IMG/VR virus record: IMGVR_UViG_3300023184_000048
Coordinates: 52,742-116,741 of that record
Strand: one strand, 5' to 3'
DNA: 64,000 nt
DNA from: a virus
Each line of letters begins with the position of its first letter. Within the stretch, counting starts at the first letter, position 1. The position numbers were made by a program, and so were the translations under genes. Below are positions 40,975 through 49,177 of this stretch, one piece after another. The notes under the pieces are model-generated. The model searched no databases. It was not told where the DNA came from and worked only from the letters and a program-made list of their open reading frames with translations.

Positions 40975-40989
40975 AAACTAAAATATAAT
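40970..40989 (+). promoter_or_regulatory. Promoter module, -10 TATAAT
   Basis: First base T; +7 to the 40996 gene; TAA ends the 40663 gene. Confidence 0.85.
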
Positions 40990-40995
40990 ACACTT

Positions 40996-41208
40996 ATGAT
41001 TACATTCTCTAAAGTTATCAGAAAATCTGGAAGCTCTATGAAAACTATTGAAGTTTCAAAAGATGAAAAACCTTTTGGATCACTGTGGACTTGGTTTGAA
41101 AAAGGTGAAGAACATCCTTGGCATGTTAAACCATTGACAAGAGAACATAAATTCTTTTACGGTAAAAATGGTCTGAAAATGGCTAAAGAATATATCAAAT
41201 CAGTTTGA
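40996..41208 (+). CDS. Small basic hypothetical protein
   Basis: 70 residues, Lys-rich, with FGSLWTWFEKGEEHPWHVKP. Function unknown. Confidence 0.7.
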   Translation: MITFSKVIRKSGSSMKTIEVSKDEKPFGSLWTWFEKGEEHPWHVKPLTREHKFFYGKNGLKMAKEYIKSV

Positions 41209-41227
41209 TTAAAAACTAGAATATAAT
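41208..41227 (+). promoter_or_regulatory. Promoter module, consensus
   Basis: +8 to the 41235 gene. Confidence 0.85.
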
Positions 41228-41234
41228 AGAACAT

Positions 41235-41432
41235 ATGAAAACTGAATCATTTTTTCACCAATCCCATCCTTGGGTTGGAACTCAGCACTGTTTACGAGAA
41301 AAAGATGGAGAAGAATTTCAATGCATTAATGATCATACTGGATGTATCTGGAATGATGGACATAATACTTGTATGTTTGAAAGACCTTCTAAGAAACAAT
41401 ACGACTCACCTCTCAATCAAAAATTAGTATGA
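41235..41432 (+). CDS. Small Cys/His protein
   Basis: 65 residues; HPWVGTQHCLREKDGEEFQC, then HTGCIWNDGHNTC, gives a Cys/His-rich pattern that may bind zinc. ATGA overlap with the next gene. Confidence 0.7.
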   Translation: MKTESFFHQSHPWVGTQHCLREKDGEEFQCINDHTGCIWNDGHNTCMFERPSKKQYDSPLNQKLV

Positions 41433-41647
41433 AAACACTGTTCACTTGGTTTCTAAAACTAACCACAAAAGATTACGATCAAAAGATCAAATCTGCTAAA
41501 CTAACATCCAAGATGATTATTGATTCTACTAATGGATCTATCAATCATTTCTATAATATGAATGGTGATCAGATTCGTGGTTATCATAAGCATATAAAGT
41601 TTAGTAATATAGACAACCAACATCCACTAACTAAAAAATATCAATAA
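41429..41647 (+). CDS. Small basic hypothetical protein
   Basis: 72 residues, basic (LTTKDYDQKIKSAKLTSKMI). Function unknown. Confidence 0.65.
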   Translation: MKTLFTWFLKLTTKDYDQKIKSAKLTSKMIIDSTNGSINHFYNMNGDQIRGYHKHIKFSNIDNQHPLTKKYQ

Positions 41648-41648
41648 T

Positions 41649-41879
41649 ATGAGACAAGATTTACAAGGTTTTTGCATAGGAGTTCTTACAGGTGCTTTTG
41701 CTTTAGGAATTTATTGTTCTTTTTTCGCACAAAATACTAAAATGTATAGGGATGGTGTTGAAGCTACCTATAAAGAAGCCTTTGCACAAGGTTTGATGGT
41801 TAAAGAAATTACCGAAGATGATAAAGTGATTTATCGTTTTATTGAGACGCACAAAATTGGATATGACGGAGAACAATAA
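41649..41879 (+). CDS. Single-TM hypothetical protein
   Basis: 76 residues; one hydrophobic segment near the N-terminus (FCIGVLTGAFALGIYCSFF) then a soluble tail. Overlaps the next gene by 17 nt. Confidence 0.7.
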   Translation: MRQDLQGFCIGVLTGAFALGIYCSFFAQNTKMYRDGVEATYKEAFAQGLMVKEITEDDKVIYRFIETHKIGYDGEQ

Positions 41880-42285
41880 AAATAAACTAATTCTAGCTGG
41901 AACAGTAATTGCGTCATTCATTTCTGGGTGTGTTATAGGTAAGTATTCAAAAGGTCAATTTACTTTACTGAGATTGCTCTTAGGATCAATTCTATTGGCT
42001 TTTGCAATCGGCCCTGATACATTTGGCTGGTTTGGTATTATCTACTGTCTGAGGTGCTTTCTAGGTATTGCAGGGGCGTGTATTCTTGGTAAGATGACTG
42101 AGTATAATCTTCATAGTCTTGGTATGTTGATTACTGGTATTTTGGTATACTTTATCGCAATGGCACCTGATAGTTTTGATCTTGTTTCTTTCTATACAAC
42201 TATTAATCAAGATATTCTACAAATTGTGTTTCGGTTGATTGGTGCTTTCATGATTGTGGTTGGATTTAAGAAGAATGAAGAATGA
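41863..42285 (+). CDS. Multi-span membrane protein
   Basis: 140 residues from the ATG at 41863 (upstream alternatives are TTG). At least four TM helices (KLILAGTVIASFISGCVIG, LLLGSILLAFAIGPDTFGWF and others). Function unknown. Confidence 0.7.
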   Translation: MTENNKNKLILAGTVIASFISGCVIGKYSKGQFTLLRLLLGSILLAFAIGPDTFGWFGIIYCLRCFLGIAGACILGKMTEYNLHSLGMLITGILVYFIAMAPDSFDLVSFYTTINQDILQIVFRLIGAFMIVVGFKKNEE

Positions 42286-42410
42286 AAAGGATTTTAAAAA
42301 TAATTTTTATGGAAGTTCTATATGGTCTTGTCCCAGTTTTGGTTGGGTTTTACTTGGCAAAATGGGAACAACGAAATAAAAAGGCCAAAAATTCAGTGGT
42401 GAATGTTTGA
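42282..42410 (+). CDS. Single-TM micropeptide
   Basis: 42 residues, ATGA overlap with the previous gene. KRILKIIFMEVLYGLVPVLV and a basic tail. Ends right before the next module. Confidence 0.6.
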   Translation: MKRILKIIFMEVLYGLVPVLVGFYLAKWEQRNKKAKNSVVNV

Positions 42411-42429
42411 TTAAAAACTAAAATATAAT
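42410..42429 (+). promoter_or_regulatory. Promoter module, -10 TATAAT
   Basis: +7 to the 42436 gene. Confidence 0.85.
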
Positions 42430-42435
42430 AATTAC

Positions 42436-42870
42436 ATGAAAAGCAATTACATTTGGCATTTGGTTGGATTTACTCAAGATGCTGTTGAAGGTTATCAATT
42501 CTCAAGAGAGATGAACGACTTGTATAAGTCTTTGAATGATACTCAAAGAGCTACAATGTTTCGTGAGTATAAAGAGAATTATATGTATGCTAAAGTTATT
42601 GGTCATTATCGACTCGGAACTTTTTCATCATTAGAAAAAGCTAAGGATATGATCAATTCTGGTTGTAGCGATCTTCATCGTTACCCAACTCTTCTCATTG
42701 AGAAGCATATGATTGACCATATTGATGCACAATGTTTTTGCGAAGATGAATGGGAGACTTGGTATGGTATCACCGAAGAAGGTTGGATCAACGATGGTTG
42801 GATCGAATCATGGGAATTTTTTGAGATTGATCGTCCTGATTATGTTATGGGAACCTGTGGGTGGGCTTGA
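42436..42870 (+). CDS. Conserved phage protein
   Basis: 144 residues. YIWHLVGFTQDAVEGYQFSR, then GTFSSLEKAKDMI and DEWETWYGITEEGWIND, resembles small phage proteins built around a single alpha/beta unit. Function unknown. Confidence 0.75.
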   Translation: MKSNYIWHLVGFTQDAVEGYQFSREMNDLYKSLNDTQRATMFREYKENYMYAKVIGHYRLGTFSSLEKAKDMINSGCSDLHRYPTLLIEKHMIDHIDAQCFCEDEWETWYGITEEGWINDGWIESWEFFEIDRPDYVMGTCGWA

Positions 42871-42889
42871 TTAAAAACTAAACTATAAT
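42870..42889 (+). promoter_or_regulatory. Promoter module, -10 TATAAT
   Basis: First of the ACTAAAC variants that dominate 49-52 kb; +7 to the 42896 gene. Confidence 0.85.
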
Positions 42890-42895
42890 CATCAT

Positions 42896-43150
42896 ATGCC
42901 TAAGTTTAATAAACTACTCCCAGAGACTCACCAAATCTATCATGAAGATGATGGTTTTATCGGAGATATGGATTACTTTGAATTCAAAGATTTTAGAATT
43001 CAAATCATGAATGAACAAGCTTCTGGTTATTATGTCTTGTTCAATGGTTGTAATCTCTATATCGATAAGGATGGAAGAGTTGATAATTGGCCTAATGATA
43101 TGTATGGTTTGATTGATGAACAACTTAGAAAACTTTGCAAGTGGGATTGA
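42896..43150 (+). CDS. Small hypothetical protein
   Basis: 84 residues, acidic and beta-rich (FEFKDFRIQIMNEQASGYYV). Function unknown. Confidence 0.7.
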   Translation: MPKFNKLLPETHQIYHEDDGFIGDMDYFEFKDFRIQIMNEQASGYYVLFNGCNLYIDKDGRVDNWPNDMYGLIDEQLRKLCKWD

Positions 43151-43152
43151 TT

Positions 43153-43335
43153 ATGGAACTTGACCAATTTATCGAAAAACTCAAGGAGAAGTTTTATAAC
43201 AAAAACACTTGGTTTAAATCTGGATCTGCTCTTCAAGATTCTGTGTGTGATACTATCAAATCATTCATCTTGAAGAAGAATCTGATCATCATTTCTAAAG
43301 CGGAATATGATCAATTAAAAACTAAAATACAATAA
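43153..43335 (+). CDS. Small helical hypothetical protein
   Basis: 60 residues from the ATG 2 nt after the previous stop. C-terminus KTKIQ* is encoded by the next promoter module. Confidence 0.65.
   Translation: MELDQFIEKLKEKFYNKNTWFKSGSALQDSVCDTIKSFILKKNLIIISKAEYDQLKTKIQ
43314..43333 (+). promoter_or_regulatory. Promoter module, -10 TACAAT
   Basis: +7 to the 43340 gene; third-frame TAA ends the 43153 gene. Confidence 0.8.
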
Positions 43336-43339
43336 ATCC

Positions 43340-43501
43340 ATGGAAGAAGAAATTAGACATTGGTTTAGATGTTTTGGTCAAGATTTTGATAATTATACGG
43401 TGGCTGCTGAATATTGCGCTGATGAATTAGGACATGATGAATGGTTGGATGATTCTGATCATGTCCTCTGGGATGTTGCAGTTGACTATTATGAAAACTA
43501 A
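43340..43501 (+). CDS. Small acidic hypothetical protein
   Basis: 53 residues (MEEEIRHWFRCFGQDFDNYT, ending VAVDYYEN). Located by the module's +7 rule; its end overlaps the next ATG by 11 nt. Confidence 0.65.
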   Translation: MEEEIRHWFRCFGQDFDNYTVAAEYCADELGHDEWLDDSDHVLWDVAVDYYEN

Positions 43502-43766
43502 TAAATTTATCATTTATGTAAAGTATGATTGGTCTTCTGGTGGGGATCTTCCAGAGCTTCTTGAAAATTTAGAAAATGTTTTCTTGGATTATAATTGGGG
43601 TGGTGGTTTCAAAACAGAAAACTTCAGATATGATCAAAAATATTTCTATTGTGATATGATTTCCGACATCTTCAAAGAAGATGATTATGTGTATGATAAC
43701 ACAAAGCCTTATATTCAAGGAATGATTTCGGGTTATTTATTGGCAAAGGGAATTGAAATTATTTAA
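43491..43766 (+). CDS. Hypothetical protein
   Basis: 91 residues from the ATG at 43491 (KTNKFIIYVKYDWSSGGDLP); the longer frame upstream is out of register with the promoter. Stop is in the next module. Confidence 0.7.
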   Translation: MKTNKFIIYVKYDWSSGGDLPELLENLENVFLDYNWGGGFKTENFRYDQKYFYCDMISDIFKEDDYVYDNTKPYIQGMISGYLLAKGIEII

Positions 43767-43781
43767 AAACTAAAGTATAAT
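43762..43781 (+). promoter_or_regulatory. Promoter module, -10 TATAAT
   Basis: ACTAAAG variant, first base T; +7 to the 43788 gene; TAA ends the 43491 gene. Confidence 0.8.
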
Positions 43782-43787
43782 ACAATT

Positions 43788-44036
43788 ATGATTACAAGAG
43801 AACAAGTCAAAAAGATTTATGAAAACAATGGTGAATTTTCCTTTGAGATGGCTGTATATTGGGAAGATTGTAATGTAAATTATATGAATGAACTTCTTGA
43901 TGAACAGGTTGAAGACGGTCATCTTCTAGAGGGAATTGACTATGATCCCATTGGTGTTGATAATGGTGAAATTAAATTTTTGGTGACTGTTGAAGATATG
44001 ACTGGATATTTTGAAGAAGAATCAGAAGAAGATTGA
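43788..44036 (+). CDS. Small acidic protein
   Basis: 82 residues, highly acidic end (TGYFEEESEED). Function unknown. Confidence 0.7.
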   Translation: MITREQVKKIYENNGEFSFEMAVYWEDCNVNYMNELLDEQVEDGHLLEGIDYDPIGVDNGEIKFLVTVEDMTGYFEEESEED

Positions 44037-44055
44037 TTAAAAACTAAAATATAAT
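44036..44055 (+). promoter_or_regulatory. Promoter module, -10 TATAAT
   Basis: ACTAAAA variant; +7 to the Gp88-like gene. Confidence 0.85.
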
Positions 44056-44061
44056 AGTCAC

Positions 44062-44736
44062 ATGCCTCTACTATCCGTAAATACAAAATTAAATAAAGGT
44101 TTAGCTCTTGGGATTAAAACCATGGGACTCCATTTTGCCCCCCATAAATTATCAGGTAAGAATGTATGCCCTAATGCTTCCAAGGGATGTAGTTTTTCGT
44201 GTCTCAACAAATCGGGAATGGGATTCTATCAGTCTGTTCAAGACGCAAGAATCAAGAAGACTCAATACTTTCTCAATGATCGTAATAAGTTTATGTTTGA
44301 GTTGAAGAAAGAAATTGAAACTCAAATTCGTAGAGCTAAGAAGAATGATATGATTCCTTCTTTTCGTTTGAATCTTACTTCTGATCTTGCTTGGGAAAGT
44401 ATCAAGCTTTCTGGTAAGAATTTGATGGATCATTTTCCAGAGATTCAATTTTATGATTACACAAAATCACCAAAGAGGATGCTTGACTTCCTTCTTGGTA
44501 AATTTCCTAAGAATTATCATCTTACTTTCTCTAGGTCTGAGAGCAATGATGAACATTGTCAAATCATTTCTAAACTTGGTGGCAGTATTGCAGTTGTTTT
44601 TAGAGGCAAACTTCCTGAAACTTATATGGGAATGCCTACTATCTCAGGCGACGAATCAGATGCAAGATTTCTTGATCCTAAAGGTGTTATTGTTGGTCTT
44701 GTTGAGAAGGGTCTTGCTAAGAAAGATAAGAGTTGA
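44062..44736 (+). CDS. Gp88-like phage protein
   Basis: 224 residues. LLSVNTKLNKGLALGIKTMG, then CPNASKGCSFSCLNKSGMG (three Cys in a cluster-like spacing), DARIKKTQYFLND, FRLNLTSDLAWE and FYDYTKSPKRM match the mycobacteriophage gene product 88 family as I remember it. Function unsettled; the Cys cluster may hold metal or Fe-S. Confidence 0.8.
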   Translation: MPLLSVNTKLNKGLALGIKTMGLHFAPHKLSGKNVCPNASKGCSFSCLNKSGMGFYQSVQDARIKKTQYFLNDRNKFMFELKKEIETQIRRAKKNDMIPSFRLNLTSDLAWESIKLSGKNLMDHFPEIQFYDYTKSPKRMLDFLLGKFPKNYHLTFSRSESNDEHCQIISKLGGSIAVVFRGKLPETYMGMPTISGDESDARFLDPKGVIVGLVEKGLAKKDKS

Positions 44737-44758
44737 TTTGTAGTAGAACCAGTTTAAT

Positions 44759-44965
44759 ATGAAATTACTAGCATTTATAGTGTTCATCTTATGCGTCTTT
44801 ATATCTGGTCCCCTATGGCTTATCAAAGCTGTATTGTCTGATAATTATAAAAAGAATTTGAAACTTTGGCATGGTGAATTGAAATCAGACATACTTACAC
44901 TACCATTATTTTGGAGTATGGTTGTTATGTTTTGTAATGGTGATGAATCAAAGATGGGGTATTAA
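44759..44965 (+). CDS. Small membrane protein
   Basis: 68 residues. The N-terminal helix LLAFIVFILCVFISGPLWLI could be a signal anchor, and a second hydrophobic stretch lies near the C-terminus. Function unknown. Confidence 0.7.
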   Translation: MKLLAFIVFILCVFISGPLWLIKAVLSDNYKKNLKLWHGELKSDILTLPLFWSMVVMFCNGDESKMGY

Positions 44966-44968
44966 ATT

Positions 44969-45415
44969 ATGAAAAAGAAACATCTCATTGAAGCTCTTCA
45001 AAAGTTTAACGATGATGATCATATCATCTTTGAAGACTTTTCATCCTCTTATGTTCCAAAGATGGAAGCTGTTTGTGGTAGAAGTGAGGCTTATACGGCT
45101 CATTTTTGTGTATTAAAACCTAATCATGAAGGTGATTGCTGGTGTTCATCCAAGGATGTTAATTTTACACCTGATCCGAGAAATATGAAAGAGGTTATTG
45201 AGGATTTATACACCCAACTCAGAGAGTATTCTATTGATGATGATTTATGTGTATGTCTTCCTAATGGTAAATTTCTTGATATTGTTTGGAATATTCCTGA
45301 TAATAAATGGGTGTTAAAATATGAGAATCTCTCAACTGAGTTTGATTCTAAGTTGGATACAATCAAGTGGTTGGAGGAATATGGTGAGGAGTTTGTTGGG
45401 ATCATTAAAAACTAG
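44969..45415 (+). CDS. Hypothetical protein with Cys/His motif
   Basis: 148 residues. VCGRSEAYTAHFCVLKPNH, then DCWCSS, suggests a zinc site around residues 35-60. C-terminal IIKN* comes from the module. Confidence 0.7.
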   Translation: MKKKHLIEALQKFNDDDHIIFEDFSSSYVPKMEAVCGRSEAYTAHFCVLKPNHEGDCWCSSKDVNFTPDPRNMKEVIEDLYTQLREYSIDDDLCVCLPNGKFLDIVWNIPDNKWVLKYENLSTEFDSKLDTIKWLEEYGEEFVGIIKN

Positions 45416-45423
45416 ACTATAAT
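45404..45423 (+). promoter_or_regulatory. Promoter module, -10 TATAAT
   Basis: ACTAGAC variant; +7 to the 45430 gene; TAG ends the 44969 gene. Confidence 0.85.
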
Positions 45424-45429
45424 ACTCGT

Positions 45430-45765
45430 ATGGCTGGAACTTACGTTACTATTCTTGAATCTGAGTTTGATAATATCTTTAAGTCTGAAAAAGGCTGGAG
45501 TAAAGAGTTATCTGGACAAGCTCAAGAGATTGTTTATACTAAGAATCTCAAGACTAAACCAAACCTTCAAGTAAGAGTTTATTCAACAATTCATAAAGAT
45601 TCTGGTCTATCGAGAACTGTCGGAAGCGACTCAATAAAAATATGCGCCATCAATACAGTTCTCAATCGTGGAGTTATCAAGACAAAAAGAATTCATAGAA
45701 CTTCTGGTTGGGATCAAAGAGTTACAGATAGGGTTATTGATGTATGGAATCAACTATTGTCATAG
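45430..45765 (+). CDS. Conserved phage protein
   Basis: 111 residues. GQAQEIVYTKNLKTKPNLQV, then RVYSTIHKDSGLSR and TVGSDSIKICAINT, follow a recurrent phage/bacterial family with unknown function. Overlaps the next gene by 22 nt. Confidence 0.75.
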   Translation: MAGTYVTILESEFDNIFKSEKGWSKELSGQAQEIVYTKNLKTKPNLQVRVYSTIHKDSGLSRTVGSDSIKICAINTVLNRGVIKTKRIHRTSGWDQRVTDRVIDVWNQLLS

Positions 45766-45914
45766 GAAGATTTAAGTTCCATCACTCATTTGTAAACACT
45801 TATAGAAATCTGCACATCGTAGAGACTAGAAGAAGACTGAAAGTTTGGTATACAAAATCTGAACAGAATCAAATTATTCATTATCTGAAGGAAAACAAAA
45901 TCATTAAAAACTAA
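45744..45914 (+). CDS. Small basic hypothetical protein
   Basis: 56 residues (MESTIVIGRFKFHHSFVNTY, ending KENKIIKN). Overlaps the previous gene and ends in the module, which supports translation. Confidence 0.6.
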   Translation: MESTIVIGRFKFHHSFVNTYRNLHIVETRRRLKVWYTKSEQNQIIHYLKENKIIKN

Positions 45915-45922
45915 AATATAAT
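45903..45922 (+). promoter_or_regulatory. Promoter module, -10 TATAAT
   Basis: ACTAAAA variant; +7 to the 45929 gene; TAA ends the 45744 gene. Confidence 0.85.
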
Positions 45923-45928
45923 AAGAAC

Positions 45929-46654
45929 ATGACAAAAGATCAAATTAGAGCCTTTCAAGCCTACGCAAAAATGGATGAGAAACATGCCGACTATCTTTCT
46001 GTTGGTTATGGTGTCAAAGAAAAATTGACAAATATTCTAAGTGTTGATTACGAAGATCTATACCAATATGATAATCTTTTTTTTAAAAGAGGTTGGAATG
46101 GTAATGATGAGAGTTGTTTATACTATCTCACTTCTAAAAAATGGGATTCTATTTTCGGGATAAAAGAATCAACAAAATCATCCATGGAAGAAAAGCTCAA
46201 TTATGCCAAGAGTTTAATCGGGAAGCTTATCAAATCCCGAGAAAATGGCAATCAAGGAAAGGTGGAAGAAGTTCAAGTTCTTCTTGATTTCAGTAAATTA
46301 ACTAGTCCTTCATTTGAATTGAAGGCTCTATTAGACATTGAATTATCCAAGCATGGATATGTAATCGTTTTGTCTGGTTATTGGCTTAACGGAAATAAAA
46401 TGATTTATCCTATTACTGATTTTGATGTTGAGATCTTCACCAATAGTGTTAAGATCAATGGGTATGATTCTGTCGATAAAGGTGATTACTTTGAATTTGG
46501 TTGTGCTAAGATTACCAAAAAACAATTGAGAGCAGCACTAAACTTTATCACTGAAACAAATAGTGAATCAAAAGATTCCAACCGTGTGATTGAATCTGTT
46601 AAGATTGGTGCTGGTGAGTTTACTCTGAAAGATATCAAGACACTACTGAGTTAA
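45929..46654 (+). CDS. Hypothetical phage protein
   Basis: 241 residues. Helical N-terminal two thirds; the C-terminal part (TDFDVEIFTNSVKINGYD, AKITKKQLRAALNFIT) looks like a compact domain. No family recognised. Confidence 0.75.
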   Translation: MTKDQIRAFQAYAKMDEKHADYLSVGYGVKEKLTNILSVDYEDLYQYDNLFFKRGWNGNDESCLYYLTSKKWDSIFGIKESTKSSMEEKLNYAKSLIGKLIKSRENGNQGKVEEVQVLLDFSKLTSPSFELKALLDIELSKHGYVIVLSGYWLNGNKMIYPITDFDVEIFTNSVKINGYDSVDKGDYFEFGCAKITKKQLRAALNFITETNSESKDSNRVIESVKIGAGEFTLKDIKTLLS

Positions 46655-46655
46655 T

Positions 46656-46877
46656 ATGAAAGAATTAGATCCAATCATTCGTAAGCTTTCAGAGTATTAT
46701 GATTTTGATATCAGATATGATGAAGAAATTGACATTTGGATAATCCAAAACAAATTCAAGAATAATAGAGATCAATTCAATTTCTATTGGACGATGGCGG
46801 ATTCTCCAGCTTGTGTTGATAGTTTTCTGGATGATCTTCGACAATACTTTTATGACGAAGGTAATCGTAGTTACTGA
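46656..46877 (+). CDS. Small hypothetical protein
   Basis: 73 residues, acidic (ELDPIIRKLSEYYDFDIRYD). Function unknown. Confidence 0.65.
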   Translation: MKELDPIIRKLSEYYDFDIRYDEEIDIWIIQNKFKNNRDQFNFYWTMADSPACVDSFLDDLRQYFYDEGNRSY

Positions 46878-46879
46878 TC

Positions 46880-47284
46880 ATGGCTATTAATTTCTCTCGT
46901 CTGGAAGATATTTCAAAAGCTTTGATACCTTTGAATGAATCAGGTAGATCGTTTCATACCACTTTTGTTTATCGTGGTAATAAGCTTCTGACGATTGGTA
47001 TTAATAACTATCAGAAGAGTCACAAGAGGCATATCTATGGTGAATACAAGTCCACTAGAAATCAAGGTAATTATGAAGCTGGTTGTCATGGAGAATTGGC
47101 AGCAATTATTAGGCTAGGTCTTGATGATTGTTCTGGGTTGAAGTTTATCAATGTTAGAATTAATAGGAATGGTCAACCAGCGATATCAAAACCTTGCGTT
47201 AATTGTGAGCGTATAATGAAGCAATTATTATTAAAAGAGATTTGGTATTTTGATGGTGAGAAATACGTCAAAGAGAAGTATTAA
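46880..47284 (+). CDS. Cytidine-deaminase-fold protein
   Basis: 134 residues. Zinc-deaminase motifs: CHGELAAI (His70-Gly-Glu72) and KPCVNCERI (Pro105-Cys106-x-x-Cys109). The spacing of 33 residues is normal for the fold. Substrate unknown: a nucleotide deaminase feeding pools or a base-modifying enzyme. Stop in the module. Confidence 0.82.
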   Translation: MAINFSRLEDISKALIPLNESGRSFHTTFVYRGNKLLTIGINNYQKSHKRHIYGEYKSTRNQGNYEAGCHGELAAIIRLGLDDCSGLKFINVRINRNGQPAISKPCVNCERIMKQLLLKEIWYFDGEKYVKEKY

Positions 47285-47299
47285 AAACTAGAATAAAAT
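47280..47299 (+). promoter_or_regulatory. Promoter module, -10 TAAAAT
   Basis: First TAAAAT copy; +8 to the 47307 gene; TAA ends the deaminase gene. Confidence 0.8.
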
Positions 47300-47306
47300 A
47301 GATTAA

Positions 47307-47564
47307 ATGGAACAAGAATTATACGCATTTTGGAAATACGATCAATATCCTTACACCCTTTATGGTAAGATTGAAGAGTTTAAAGGTGATAGGGTTTATA
47401 TTAAATCATATCAGAGTTGGTTTAAACCTTTTAAGGTTGTCGAAGGGAAAGATGCTTTGAGACTTATTTCTGATTTAGACTCAATCACCTATCGTAGAAC
47501 TTGTGAAATTAATGATATCAATTTGAAGTATAAAAAAGAGTTGGATTCACTTATTAAAAACTAG
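47307..47564 (+). CDS. Small hypothetical protein
   Basis: 85 residues, aromatic-rich start (EQELYAFWKYDQYPYTLYG). C-terminal LIKN* is module-encoded. Confidence 0.7.
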   Translation: MEQELYAFWKYDQYPYTLYGKIEEFKGDRVYIKSYQSWFKPFKVVEGKDALRLISDLDSITYRRTCEINDINLKYKKELDSLIKN

Positions 47565-47572
47565 AGTATACT
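47553..47572 (+). promoter_or_regulatory. Promoter module, -10 TATACT
   Basis: +7 to the 47579 gene; TAG ends the 47307 gene. Confidence 0.75.
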
Positions 47573-47578
47573 ATAACT

Positions 47579-47950
47579 ATGACTAATCTAAAACAAACAT
47601 TGTTTGAACTGTTTGGTGATTATCTTTTAGTTCCTTGCGAATTTAATACCGAACCAACTTATTATTATACATATAATACTGATGAACTTCGTGTTGATAT
47701 TGCAGATAATTATGGTTACTATCTAGTATCGGTTGATTTAAAATCTTGTTTTAACAAAGTTAGCCAATCACCTATTCATTTTACCTTCTCTGAATATGGT
47801 AAGCTTTCAAAGCGAAAGAAGAATAGAATCAACCAAGCTGTAAGATTTCTAATGGCTAATGAAAAAGATGCTGGAACATTCTTAGGAGAGATGAAAGCAT
47901 TTGATGATCTTGGTTGGTTGACCAGAAAAGAATATTACGCAACAATTTAA
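47579..47950 (+). CDS. Hypothetical protein
   Basis: 123 residues; N-terminus NLKQTLFELFGDYLLVPCEF, basic helical C-terminus (KRKKNRINQAVRFLMANEKD). Function unknown. Confidence 0.7.
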   Translation: MTNLKQTLFELFGDYLLVPCEFNTEPTYYYTYNTDELRVDIADNYGYYLVSVDLKSCFNKVSQSPIHFTFSEYGKLSKRKKNRINQAVRFLMANEKDAGTFLGEMKAFDDLGWLTRKEYYATI

Positions 47951-47951
47951 T

Positions 47952-48425
47952 ATGCACGCAAATTACATCAAAGAATGTTTCAATCGTAAAGATCAAGATC
48001 AAACGATTAGAGATATTAAAACTCTGATCACCAAACATAAACTCCAATTTGATGGGTTTATCGTTACTGGTATCTCTGGAATTGTTATGGGTTCAATTCT
48101 TTGCAGAATCCTTAGAAAAGATTTAGTGATTGTTCGTAAAGATGGTGATGGAAGTCATTCTTCTTATTCTGTCGAAAACTATAAACCAAATAAGAAATAT
48201 ATTTTTCTTGATGATTTGGTTTGTAGTGGTAAAACATTCAGGAATGTTGAGGAGAAAATGAATGTGGCATTTTCCGATTTGAAATACAGTTATCTTTATC
48301 CATTTGATAAAAAGTTCGACAAGAAATCTAAGATCATTGGTAAGCTTCTTTATTCGGGGGGACCAACTTACGATCCAATACGAAAATCAATCACCAAAGT
48401 ATATCAATTAAAAACTAAAATATAA
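47952..48425 (+). CDS. Phosphoribosyltransferase-fold protein
   Basis: 157 residues. YIFLDDLVCSGKTFRNVEEK is the PRPP-binding loop (Asp87-Asp88, Ser92-Gly-Lys-Thr95). IVTGISGIVMGSILCRIL is the N-terminal loop of the fold. Catalyses PRPP-dependent base exchange or is a fold homologue. Lies near the deaminase, hinting at nucleotide metabolism. C-terminal QLKTKI* is read from the module. Confidence 0.82.
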   Translation: MHANYIKECFNRKDQDQTIRDIKTLITKHKLQFDGFIVTGISGIVMGSILCRILRKDLVIVRKDGDGSHSSYSVENYKPNKKYIFLDDLVCSGKTFRNVEEKMNVAFSDLKYSYLYPFDKKFDKKSKIIGKLLYSGGPTYDPIRKSITKVYQLKTKI

Positions 48426-48426
48426 T
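48407..48426 (+). promoter_or_regulatory. Promoter module, -10 TATAAT
   Basis: +7 to the 48433 gene; third-frame TAA (48423-48425) ends the PRTase gene. Confidence 0.85.
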
Positions 48427-48432
48427 AAACGT

Positions 48433-48639
48433 ATGAGAGAATATACAATCATTTGGGTTGATAGTTGGATGTCTGGTAGTCATCGTCAAAGCATAACAAA
48501 AAAGAAATTTATTAGAGCTAATTCTGTTGAAGATGTTATGAATTCTGTTTATGGTGATGCCATCATTTATCTCTTTGAAGGGTTTATTCCTACTCTCGGA
48601 GAAGAGATTACAGAAGATTCAATCGAAACAATTAATTAA
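48433..48639 (+). CDS. Small hypothetical protein
   Basis: 68 residues; REYTIIWVDSWMSGSHRQSI resembles a short phage family. Stop in the module. Confidence 0.7.
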   Translation: MREYTIIWVDSWMSGSHRQSITKKKFIRANSVEDVMNSVYGDAIIYLFEGFIPTLGEEITEDSIETIN

Positions 48640-48654
48640 AAACTAAAATATAAT
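48635..48654 (+). promoter_or_regulatory. Promoter module, -10 TATAAT
   Basis: +7 to the 48661 gene; TAA ends the 48433 gene. Confidence 0.85.
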
Positions 48655-48660
48655 AAACGT

Positions 48661-49173
48661 ATGAGCACTACAAACATGTCACTATCTGCTAACGATATCT
48701 TTAACAAAATCCTCGACTCTCGCGGACGTTTCGTTAAGGTTCGTTATAAGAGTAATCCTTCTACCAAGGCTGAATTTAAGGGTGTTAATCTTGAGAAGGT
48801 TACTACTACTATCATTCAAGCTGGTGTGGCTTATGAGAACCTTAAAACTGTTAAGGAAGCTATTGCATCTGGTGAACGTGATGAAGTTGGTGAACTTCCA
48901 TGGGGAGAATGGCTCGTTGTGGATGATAAGAGTTTCTATCCATACCTCATTACTCATAAAGATACTTTGTATCTTCGTATGACTCCTTCACAAACTGGTA
49001 ATCATAAGGGTGAAACTCATTACTTTGTTGATGGTGTGGAAGTTGATAAGGATAAGTTTGCTGGCTATCTCACTAACTCAGAAGCCAAGAAACTTCTTGA
49101 GAAGTCTGAAGGTCCAGTGGTTTATAACATCAAGTTGGATAATCTTCTTGATCTTCCAATTGCAGTTGATTAA
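48661..49173 (+). CDS. Hypothetical protein, probably highly expressed
   Basis: 170 residues. Codon use is noticeably biased (CGT for Arg, GGT for Gly, AAG/CTT), as in strongly expressed phage genes. GEWLVVDDKSFYPYLITHKD and TLYLRMTPS; YFVDGVEVDKDKFAGYL near residue 125. No function recognised. Confidence 0.75.
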   Translation: MSTTNMSLSANDIFNKILDSRGRFVKVRYKSNPSTKAEFKGVNLEKVTTTIIQAGVAYENLKTVKEAIASGERDEVGELPWGEWLVVDDKSFYPYLITHKDTLYLRMTPSQTGNHKGETHYFVDGVEVDKDKFAGYLTNSEAKKLLEKSEGPVVYNIKLDNLLDLPIAVD

Positions 49174-49177
49174 TATT

